From Treponema sp. (GTDB taxonomy: Bacteria; Spirochaetota; Spirochaetia; Treponematales; Treponemataceae): a stretch of DNA of 24,212 nt. Position 1 is the stretch's first letter; the number at the start of each line of letters is the position of its first letter. The stretch spans positions 1 to 24,212 of the forward strand of contig JAEDGP010000029.1 of assembly GCA_016297405.1 (NCBI GenBank), given 5' to 3'. This document shows positions 1 through 6,426 of this stretch, piece after piece. The translations under genes and the position numbers were made by a program. The notes beneath the pieces are model-generated. The model saw nothing but the letters and a program-made list of their open reading frames with translations, was not told the origin of the DNA and did not search any database.

Positions 1-8
1 AAATTCAT

Positions 9-37
9 TTGACAAAACACTATACATATATTAAGTT
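9..37 (+). promoter_or_regulatory. Possible radA promoter, leaderless geometry
   Basis: A perfect -35 box TTGACA (9-14) is followed by 17 bases and TAAGTT (32-37), a poor -10 match, then 6 bases to the ATG at 44. The spacing equals that of the better promoters before prsW and the aroK-like gene. Only 8 bases of upstream sequence are available. Confidence 0.35.
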
Positions 38-43
38 TATTTT

Positions 44-1444
44 ATGGCAAAAAAGAACGGTTCTGTTGTTTTTAAATGTTCGGCGTGCGGCTATTCGCAA
101 CCAAGGTGGCTTGGACGTTGTCCCGAATGCAATGCGTGGAATACTTTTGAGGAATGCATCATCGATAAAAATGCAGTCAGTCCCGCTGGTCGTGGTTCAG
201 AGGTTTGCGAGAAAGCTAAACCTGTGCCTCTTTCTTCCGTCGAGGCAAAAAATTCTTGCAGATTTATGACTGGAATCGGCGAATTCGACAGGGTGCTTGG
301 CGGGGGCGCAGAAAAACGTTCTGCCATTCTTTTGGGTGGGGAACCTGGCATTGGAAAATCCACTCTTCTGATTCAAACTGCTGTCAGCATGGCGAATGGG
401 TCTGGAACAGCCGCAGATTCAGTCAATGAAGAAAAAAAATACCAGTTTTTTCCTGGGAAAATCCTATACGTTTCCGGTGAAGAATCTGCTGCCCAGATAA
501 AAGAAAGGGCAGAGCGACTGAAGCTTGACTGTACCGGGGTCGAAGTCCTTTGCACAATGCGTCTGGAAGACATTTTAGATGCAATGGATAAGATTAATCC
601 AATTCTTACTATTATTGATTCGATTCAAACGGTTTATTCGGCAGAAGCTGGAATTATTCCCGGCACAGTAAGTCAATTGAAATTTTGTGCAAACGAACTT
701 GTGGGCTGGGTAAAAGAACGGGATTCGGTTTTGATCATGACTGCTCATGTAACTAAAAGCGGTGATATTGCAGGTCCAAAAACACTGGAACACATGGTCG
801 ATACTGTCATTTCATTTGAACGTAACAATGATGACGTACGGTTTCTCCATGCACAGAAAAACAGATTCGGTTCCGTTGATGAGCTTGGAATTTTCAACAT
901 GACAGAAAAGGGACTTGCGCCTGTTTTGAATCCGGCAACAATGTTTCTTTCCCAGCGAAAAGATAGCCAACCTGCCGGCGTGGCGTGTTGTGCAGTTTTT
1001 GAAGGAAACAGGGTGTTTATGGTAGAAATTCAGGCTTTGACCGCGCCGGCAAAAGCCGCTGTTTCCAGAGTGTACAGCGACAAGATTGACAGCGCCAGAG
1101 TCAGCAGAATCGCCGCAATTCTGGAAAAACGCTGCGGTATTCAATTTTTGGGGCAAGATATTTACATAAATGTTGCAGGCGGAATAAAGCTTAGCGAAAG
1201 TGCTGTGGATGCAGCTTTGGCAGCGGCAATCTATTCAGCCAGAACAGATACGGCACTGCCTGTAGGAACTGCAATTTTTGGTGAATTAAGTCTTGCCGGC
1301 GAAATCAGAACTGTGCCGAAAATCAAGCAAAGGGCAAAAACAGCTGAGGGACTGGGATTTACAAGAATTTTTGCCCCGGACAATTCCCCTGGAATCAAAA
1401 ACGTGCAGGATTTGAAATCGCTAATTAAGGCAATCCTTAGCTGA
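44..1444 (+). CDS. radA: DNA repair protein RadA (Sms)
   Basis: RadA is a RecA-like ATPase that helps process recombination intermediates and promotes branch migration in the cytoplasm. The 466-residue product has the full family layout. An N-terminal zinc finger has C12, C15, C26 and C29. A Walker A motif GEPGIGKST lies at 99-107 and a Walker B strand ending in D192 near 187-196. The RadA-specific KNRFG motif is at 272-276, followed by a C-terminal Lon-protease-like domain (about 290-466). Length is typical (about 450-460). No Shine-Dalgarno sequence precedes the ATG. A TTGACA box lies 29 bases before it, so the transcript may start near the ATG itself. The next gene is 123 bases downstream on the same strand, with no convincing terminator between. 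The identification is secure. Confidence 0.97.
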   Translation: MAKKNGSVVFKCSACGYSQPRWLGRCPECNAWNTFEECIIDKNAVSPAGRGSEVCEKAKPVPLSSVEAKNSCRFMTGIGEFDRVLGGGAEKRSAILLGGEPGIGKSTLLIQTAVSMANGSGTAADSVNEEKKYQFFPGKILYVSGEESAAQIKERAERLKLDCTGVEVLCTMRLEDILDAMDKINPILTIIDSIQTVYSAEAGIIPGTVSQLKFCANELVGWVKERDSVLIMTAHVTKSGDIAGPKTLEHMVDTVISFERNNDDVRFLHAQKNRFGSVDELGIFNMTEKGLAPVLNPATMFLSQRKDSQPAGVACCAVFEGNRVFMVEIQALTAPAKAAVSRVYSDKIDSARVSRIAAILEKRCGIQFLGQDIYINVAGGIKLSESAVDAALAAAIYSARTDTALPVGTAIFGELSLAGEIRTVPKIKQRAKTAEGLGFTRIFAPDNSPGIKNVQDLKSLIKAILS

Positions 1445-1567
1445 AATACATCAAAATGACGCAAAAAAACAGGTCCTTTTGCGACTTTGTTATGCCATGT
1501 TTCATTTTAATGGTGTTTTTGCAATTATTTTCTAAAACATTGCTGTTTTCTTGCCGATACTCCCAAT

Positions 1568-3952
1568 ATGAAACTCTGCTCTCTCATTGTATTAATTACC
1601 TTGACTGCGAATACAATCTCATTCGCAAAAGAAACTAAACCGATGTACAAACTCCCTAAACAGGTGCTGGTATCTACAGAAAAGACTTCGGAAAGCAAAG
1701 CATTTATTGCAGGTTCCTCAAAGGGGCTATTCAAAATCTCGAACTCAAACTCCGCAATACCTTTGTGGACCGACGGAAGCGTTGAGCAGATTCTACGTGC
1801 AGAAGTACCAACTGAAGACGAAAAATTCAAGGAAATATGGTACTTTAGAACTAACGAAGGTATTCTTTTTAGTTCTGACCTGGAAAACTTTGAACTTAGG
1901 AATGATGGACTTCCATTTTTAACTCTTAAAAACTACGACGGAGAAAACACAACTTTTCAAAAACAAGTCCACATGCTCAAAGATATATGCGTGAACCCAA
2001 TGAACGCCAATCAAATCGTTACTGCAACAAAAGATAACGTTTACCTTTCCAAAGATGGCGGAAAAAACTGGAAATCAATTGGTTCCATGAGCCGAGGCAC
2101 TGCTGGAATAAAAGCGGTCGGCATTGCGACCATGCCTCTGAAAAACAAAAACGGAAGCATTGGATCAGAATTGGTTGTATTTATGTCACATCCGATTTAC
2201 GGATTCGCTTATATTTTGCCTGATGGGCCAAAACCTGTGTGGAAAGACATTAATACCGGCTCATGCGGAATTGAACTTTTAAAATCCATGCCTTATCCTG
2301 ATGAAATTGCTGATATCCTTCCTGTAATGAAACTGAATTCAGATGGTACTTTTGGCGCCGAAATTTTCCTTTCACAGTCTTACATTCCACGAGTCTACAA
2401 ATTTAACTGGGATACAAAACTTGGTGAATGCATATATAAAGGTTCTGAGCCGGCAGAAACCATCGATGGCCTTACAAACATCAATGGGGACATCCTTTTC
2501 ACGCGCAACGGCGGCTTTGGTTCTGTTAACATGGATACATACAAAATTCCAGGAATTCCAGAGAAGGCCGAATCATGGAAAAAAAGCCTGGCCTGCATTC
2601 CAGGAACTGTTTCTAGCGCTTGGGTTCCTGCAACAAAAAGCGGATTTAAGAAAGGCGTCTGTCTAAATGAGCTTTGGCTGCTCTACCCTGGCACTTACAA
2701 TACAAAATATGCCGAAACGGCAAAAGGAAAGAAAAGCATCTATGTATCTGCATATCAGTGCAGACTGCAAAGCGGTATCGACAAGTTCAAGAAAGTTATT
2801 CAGGAAAACAAACTCAACAGTCTGGTAATCGACATGAAAGATGATTACGGACTTTTGCGCTATGACTCAAAGGATCCCCTTGTTATGAAAAAAGGAAAAG
2901 TCACCCAATATGCTGTTGACCTGGATCACTTTGTTCAGGAATTCAAAAAAGATAACATCTATCTGATTGCCAGAATAGTTGTATTCAAGGACAGAAACCT
3001 TGCAAAATATGGCAACTCAAAATATGCAATCTGGAACAGAATCACAAACTCCCCTTGGGTTGGCATAAAAGGTTATGAAGAACAAAAGGACGAAGCAACC
3101 GGCGAAGTAAAGCAAAAAGTTCCTGTCTATTACGATGAAAACTGGGTTGATCCATATTCTCCAGAAGTTTGGGAATACAATGTTGCAATTGCAAAAGAAT
3201 TGATTTCCAGAGGATTTGACGAAATCCAGTTCGATTATATTCGTTTTCCAACCGACGGTTACAATCTGAACTTGGCCAGCTGTCGATGGAAAAGCGAAGG
3301 CATGGACAAAGAAAGCGCTCTTGTTTCTTTCTTGCGCTATGCCCGGGCAAATATTGATGCACCAATCGGAATTGATATTTATGGCGCAAATGGCTGGTAT
3401 CGTTGTGGGGCAAGAACAGGTCAGGATGTAGAACTTATGGCCGCTTATGTAGACGTAATAGGCCCTATGTTTTATCCAAGCCACTTTGAGCAGAATTTCA
3501 TGAGCTACGAGCCTTTTGAAGACCGTACATACAGAATTTATTTTTATGGTACCTACAGAAATACAATAATGGGCCGAAACAGAGTTCTTGTTCGTCCCTG
3601 GGTACAGGCATTTTACTTGAACGTTTCTTATGACAGAAAATATTACAATAAAGATTACGTATTAAAAGAAATTTATGGCGTAAGAGATTCCGTTGACCAG
3701 GGATATATGTATTGGAATAATTCCGGGGAATATGGAATGATTTCTCCGGATATTTCAAAAGATGACATTTATCCTGGAACCACTCCTGAAGCAAGTACAA
3801 ATTTCAGAAAGCCTGCATTAGGTTCTGAGATAGCACCTGCATACAATGATGGCGGCATTTCCTTAATGGACAGCATCTATCACTATATGCAGAATAACAA
3901 TCCTGAAACAAAAACAACAAGTCCGCTAGTGCCATTGCTTCTATCTCAATAA
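1568..3952 (+). CDS. Secreted DUF4015 putative glycoside hydrolase with Asp-box N-terminal region
   Basis: The 794-residue protein starts with a signal peptide (basic K2, hydrophobic core to about residue 20, probable cleavage after SFA). The C-terminal half (about 390-740) matches my recollection of the DUF4015 family, a putative TIM-barrel glycosidase related to GH18-like enzymes. It includes the strand DEIQFDYIRFP at 551-561, whose acidic residues are the likely active-site strand. The N-terminal half contains one clear Asp-box, SKDGGKNW at 161-168, as found in sialidase/VPS10-type beta-propellers, so a propeller-like domain is inferred. The substrate is unknown; a cell-wall or polysaccharide role is a guess. 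No Shine-Dalgarno sequence precedes the ATG. A weak -10-like GATACT (1556-1561) ends 6 bases before it, without a recognisable -35. A strong terminator follows at 3975-4017. Confidence 0.85.
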   Translation: MKLCSLIVLITLTANTISFAKETKPMYKLPKQVLVSTEKTSESKAFIAGSSKGLFKISNSNSAIPLWTDGSVEQILRAEVPTEDEKFKEIWYFRTNEGILFSSDLENFELRNDGLPFLTLKNYDGENTTFQKQVHMLKDICVNPMNANQIVTATKDNVYLSKDGGKNWKSIGSMSRGTAGIKAVGIATMPLKNKNGSIGSELVVFMSHPIYGFAYILPDGPKPVWKDINTGSCGIELLKSMPYPDEIADILPVMKLNSDGTFGAEIFLSQSYIPRVYKFNWDTKLGECIYKGSEPAETIDGLTNINGDILFTRNGGFGSVNMDTYKIPGIPEKAESWKKSLACIPGTVSSAWVPATKSGFKKGVCLNELWLLYPGTYNTKYAETAKGKKSIYVSAYQCRLQSGIDKFKKVIQENKLNSLVIDMKDDYGLLRYDSKDPLVMKKGKVTQYAVDLDHFVQEFKKDNIYLIARIVVFKDRNLAKYGNSKYAIWNRITNSPWVGIKGYEEQKDEATGEVKQKVPVYYDENWVDPYSPEVWEYNVAIAKELISRGFDEIQFDYIRFPTDGYNLNLASCRWKSEGMDKESALVSFLRYARANIDAPIGIDIYGANGWYRCGARTGQDVELMAAYVDVIGPMFYPSHFEQNFMSYEPFEDRTYRIYFYGTYRNTIMGRNRVLVRPWVQAFYLNVSYDRKYYNKDYVLKEIYGVRDSVDQGYMYWNNSGEYGMISPDISKDDIYPGTTPEASTNFRKPALGSEIAPAYNDGGISLMDSIYHYMQNNNPETKTTSPLVPLLLSQ

Positions 3953-3971
3953 ACCGAAGAATCCATCTGTT

Positions 3972-4676
3972 TCAAATGGCAGCGTCATCTATGTTACTGG
4001 TGCTGCCATTATTTTTTATTCGAACATACCAGATTCTGCATTGGCTGGCGGCAAAAAGCAGCGTCACCAAGGCAAAAAAAACATTTAACTGCACAAGAAT
4101 AAAATAGTCATAAAGACCATGCACAAAGACGGCACCAATTAAGGGAAAAAAATTAATTTTTTTGCTTTTTGCAGTCCAAACAAACACACCACACAGGCCG
4201 GCACAAAGCATATGAATCATATCTGAAGTAGCCATTCTAAGAAAAACTACTGGCAGAATTTCTACACTACGGCTTGGCGTATTCGAAAGCATCCCTTTTA
4301 CCCCATTCAAGAAATAGATTGTAGATTCGCAACACCCCAGAAGAAGTCCAGCCAGCATTGATATTATAAAAAAATGAGAAAAACTTATGTCCTTTGAGGG
4401 CGCAAAAAGAAGAGCAAGTGATTTAAAGCCTTCCTCAACTAATCCAAAATCCAAAATAGCACCCAGCAAAAGAATCAGCAACCCGTACTGTTGAACATTA
4501 CGATCCGAGAACAGAGGTGACACCACATATTGAATCAAAATGATAGGCACCAATGAGAAAAGCATAAAAAGCAACGGCAACAGGAGTTTAGAAGCTTTTA
4601 CTTTCGACAAGAGCAAAATAACAAGAAAAAGGATGAAAGGCAAAAAATTAAGTCCCAACACAAGATAAACATTCAT
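3972..4676 (-). CDS. PrsW-family intramembrane metalloprotease
   Basis: PrsW proteins are polytopic membrane proteases; the Bacillus member cleaves the anti-sigma factor RsiW. This 234-residue product is almost entirely hydrophobic with about seven or eight membrane segments. It keeps the family's putative active-site residues: E81-E82-x-x-K85 (LVEEGFK), E117 in a CCESTIYFL segment, H155 in DMIHML, and H186/D190 in VHGLYDY. I chose the ATG at 4676. The frame stays open to 4772, but the extra residues are unlike the family and would run through the promoter and start of the divergent gene. A consensus-like promoter also ends 6 bases before 4676. The last dozen residues are polar and come from the DUF4015 terminator hairpin. 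No anti-sigma factor substrate is encoded nearby. Confidence 0.85.
   Translation of the reverse strand: MNVYLVLGLNFLPFILFLVILLLSKVKASKLLLPLLFMLFSLVPIILIQYVVSPLFSDRNVQQYGLLILLLGAILDFGLVEEGFKSLALLFAPSKDISFSHFFIISMLAGLLLGCCESTIYFLNGVKGMLSNTPSRSVEILPVVFLRMATSDMIHMLCAGLCGVFVWTAKSKKINFFPLIGAVFVHGLYDYFILVQLNVFFALVTLLFAASQCRIWYVRIKNNGSTSNIDDAAI
3975..4017 (+). terminator. Terminator of the DUF4015 gene, inside the 3' end of prsW
   Basis: Arms AATGGCAGC (3975-3983) and GCTGCCATT (4002-4010) form a perfect 9-bp stem with an 18-base loop, followed by a run of six T (4012-4017). The polarity fits the plus-strand gene ending at 3952. The hairpin also encodes the last residues of the convergent PrsW-like protein. 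Confidence 0.85.
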
Positions 4677-4682
4677 ATTTGG

Positions 4683-4711
4683 AGAATACAATATGAAGTG
4701 GACTTTTGCAA
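4683..4711 (-). promoter_or_regulatory. prsW promoter, predicted leaderless
   Basis: On the minus strand, TTGCAA (4706-4711) is followed by 17 bases and TATTCT (4683-4688), then 6 bases to the ATG at 4676. The predicted transcription start falls on or next to the A of the ATG. There is no Shine-Dalgarno sequence. It overlaps the promoter of the divergent aroK-like gene. Confidence 0.6.
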
Positions 4712-4727
4712 ATACAAACCGTATACT
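4699..4727 (+). promoter_or_regulatory. aroK-like promoter, predicted leaderless
   Basis: TGGACT (4699-4704), 17 bases, TATACT (4722-4727), then 6 bases to the ATG at 4734. There is no Shine-Dalgarno sequence. The box pair is interleaved with the minus-strand prsW promoter (4683-4711), so the two promoters probably cannot be occupied together. Confidence 0.55.
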
Positions 4728-4733
4728 AATTTT

Positions 4734-5303
4734 ATGAGAAATAGACCAATTATACTTCTTGGAATCAAACATTCAGGAAAATCAACACAAGGCAGATTGC
4801 TTTCACAGCATTTCAATTGCCAATTCATAGACATCGATGACGAAATCACAAAACTTACCGGCAAAAGTCCACGGGAAATCTACACCGAGAAAGGCGCATC
4901 AGGTTTTTTGATGGCTGAAGAAGCTGCATGCACCCAGGTTGCAAGGGAAATAAAACCTGGAGAAATGGTTGTTATTTCTACCGGCGGGGGCATTTGCGAC
5001 AATGCTCCTGCATTAAATATCCTTAGGCAAATCGGGGACTTTCTTTTAATTAAAGTTCCAGAAAAAATTGCCGCCGACCGAATTATTCGTAAGGCGACCC
5101 AAAACGAAGATGGTTCATGGGCAAATCTTCCTGCATATATAGCAAAGGAAAACCCTGAAAACGAGGCTCAAGTTCGAAAGCTTTTCCATGGTTTTTACGA
5201 AGAGCGATCTGCTACTTACGAACAGATTGCAGATTACATTGCAGAACCAAAAGACTTACCGAAGGACGAAAATACAAAACTTTTGCTGGCAGCAATCAGC
5301 TAA
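4734..5303 (+). CDS. aroK: Shikimate kinase-like protein
   Basis: Shikimate kinase phosphorylates shikimate at the 3-OH in the chorismate pathway. The 189-residue protein has the family's P-loop GIKHSGKST (10-18), the Mg/substrate acidic pair D33 and D35 (FIDIDDE), and the STGGG motif (82-86). A late R-x-x-x-Y segment (ERSATYEQ) also matches. Two features are odd. The Arg that normally follows Phe in the substrate-binding FRxxE motif (Arg58 in the Mycobacterium enzyme) is Leu59 in F-L-M-A-E. The lid region lacks the usual RPLL-type motif and is longer than usual. The ATG at 4734 is preferred over an in-frame ATG at 4698 because it begins directly at the kinase fold and follows a promoter at the expected distance. 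No other shikimate genes are present, so substrate specificity is less certain than the fold. Confidence 0.75.
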   Translation: MRNRPIILLGIKHSGKSTQGRLLSQHFNCQFIDIDDEITKLTGKSPREIYTEKGASGFLMAEEAACTQVAREIKPGEMVVISTGGGICDNAPALNILRQIGDFLLIKVPEKIAADRIIRKATQNEDGSWANLPAYIAKENPENEAQVRKLFHGFYEERSATYEQIADYIAEPKDLPKDENTKLLLAAIS

Positions 5304-5370
5304 AAGACAGATTTTATGGCAGGCAGATGCTTTTCCATTTAGCTTTAAGAGTTTTTTTCCCAAAAAAAAT

Positions 5371-5433
5371 AAAAAAGGTGGCAATTCAATATCATGAAGA
5401 GCGCTTCACAAAGATTGAATTACCACCTTTTTT
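5371..5433. terminator. Bidirectional terminator between the aroK-like gene and slyD
   Basis: A 20-base arm (5371-5390) pairs with 5414-5433 with a single C-A mismatch. The loop contains a further hairpin, TGAAG/CTTCA (5395-5399 and 5404-5408). The outer six pairs are A-T on both sides, giving a T run on either strand, so it can serve both converging genes. Confidence 0.9.
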
Positions 5434-5452
5434 ATTTCAAGCGTTTTGAGTA

Positions 5453-6001
5453 TTAGTTGCCGCAATCACCTTCACAGCCGCCACCACAACCGCAGTCACC
5501 ACCGCAACTACCTTCACAGCCACCACCGCAGCCGCCACATCCGCAGCCACAACCATTTAATTCTTCTTCCGTTGCTTCGCGAACTTCCACAACTTCTACA
5601 TCAAATGTAAGCTGCTTTCCGGCAAGCTCGTGATTACCATCCACTGTGATTGAATCATCTGTTACTTTTGTCACATGAACGATAAGAGCCTGACCATCAG
5701 GAGTTCCAGCTTGGAATGCCATACCCACTTCAATTGGCATATCAGTTTCAAACTGAGATCGAGGGACTTCACAAACCAACTGAGGATTATACTCCCCATA
5801 AGCTTCCCCAGGCTCAATCACAGCCTTGAATTTAATTCCAGGCTCTTTTCCTTCAAGCATAGTTTCAAGACCTGGAATTATCATTCCTTTTCCCTGTATG
5901 TATTCCAAAGGTTCCTTCCCAACTGAAGAATCAATCTGAATCCCATCCCTATCGTGAAGTGTGTAATGAATTTTTACTGCTGTATTATTTGCAATCTTCA
6001 T
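5453..6001 (-). CDS. slyD: SlyD-type FKBP peptidyl-prolyl isomerase with Cys/Gly metal-binding tail
   Basis: SlyD is a cytoplasmic prolyl isomerase and chaperone; in enterobacteria its C-terminal tail stores nickel for hydrogenase maturation. Residues 1-149 follow E. coli SlyD closely: the FKBP half is split by the insert-in-flap domain, and the stretches GLETMLEG, EAYGEY, VDGNHELAG and REATEEEL are shared. The last 33 residues (150-182) are almost only Gly and Cys, with ten cysteines, a few acidic residues and no histidine, whereas the E. coli tail is His-rich. The ATG at 6001 has AAGGA six bases upstream. The gene begins 14 bases after the nifU-like stop, so the two are probably co-transcribed. 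The tail suggests soft-metal or Zn/Fe binding; which metal is unknown. Confidence 0.93.
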   Translation of the reverse strand: MKIANNTAVKIHYTLHDRDGIQIDSSVGKEPLEYIQGKGMIIPGLETMLEGKEPGIKFKAVIEPGEAYGEYNPQLVCEVPRSQFETDMPIEVGMAFQAGTPDGQALIVHVTKVTDDSITVDGNHELAGKQLTFDVEVVEVREATEEELNGCGCGCGGCGGGCEGSCGGDCGCGGGCEGDCGN

Positions 6002-6015
6002 ACTTAATCCTTATA

Positions 6016-6303
6016 TTAAAATTCTCCGAATCCACCCATTCCATCATAGCCAGCACCTTCTGGAACATTATCCTGAACAACTTCTGTAATTTCTGGAATT
6101 GCATCTTTCAAATATCTTTCAACACCCATTTTAAGAGTCATAAGAGCCATTGGACAACTGCCACAGGCACCAACAAGATTCAAATGAACTCTATTTTCAT
6201 CATCAATGCCAACATATTCCATGTCACCTCCATCTGCCTGAAGGTTTGGACGGAACATTTCGAGAGCTTCCTTAACCTGCTCTTCGATTTTTGGATCTAC
6301 CAT
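6016..6303 (-). CDS. NifU C-terminal-domain iron-sulfur scaffold protein (Nfu type)
   Basis: This 95-residue protein consists only of the NifU C-terminal (Nfu) domain, which carries or assembles Fe-S clusters for transfer to apoproteins in the cytoplasm. The diagnostic DGGD (24-27) and the cluster-binding C47-G-S-C50 in GACGSCPMA are present. The product ends in a short Gly-rich stretch. The ATG at 6303 is preceded by GAGGTG at 5 bases, a clear ribosome binding site. It is first in a two-gene unit with slyD. No convincing promoter was found in the A/T-rich gap upstream. Confidence 0.93.
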   Translation of the reverse strand: MVDPKIEEQVKEALEMFRPNLQADGGDMEYVGIDDENRVHLNLVGACGSCPMALMTLKMGVERYLKDAIPEITEVVQDNVPEGAGYDGMGGFGEF

Positions 6304-6385
6304 AAATACACCTCTTAAACTGGATTCTCGTATTTGCTTTTACTAAAATATACAAAAAAAACACCAAAGAATAAACATAAATATG

Positions 6386-6418
6386 TTTTTTTGCTTTGTA
6401 ATGCCTTTTGCAAAAAAA
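6386..6418. terminator. A/T-rich inverted repeat after the slt gene, possible weak terminator
   Basis: TTTTTTTGC (6386-6394) and GCAAAAAAA (6410-6418) are a 9-bp inverted repeat with a 15-base loop, 8 bases past the slt stop codon. The stem has only two G-C pairs, so function as an intrinsic terminator is doubtful. Confidence 0.3.
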
Positions 6419-6426
6419 ATCCTAAC

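Noticed and set aside
1460..1483. Hairpin CGCAAAA/TTTTGCG after radA as a terminator
   Set aside because: The 7-bp stem is A/T-rich with a 10-base loop and no T run follows, so termination is not supported.
1456..1638. Open frame of 60 codons between radA and the DUF4015 gene
   Set aside because: It overlaps the signal-peptide region of the DUF4015 gene in another frame, lacks a ribosome binding site and has no protein-like pattern beyond a chance hydrophobic stretch.
3017..3484. Antisense frame of 155 codons opposite the DUF4015 domain
   Set aside because: It mirrors conserved codons of the sense gene and has Cys/Ile-rich nonsense composition with no start signals.
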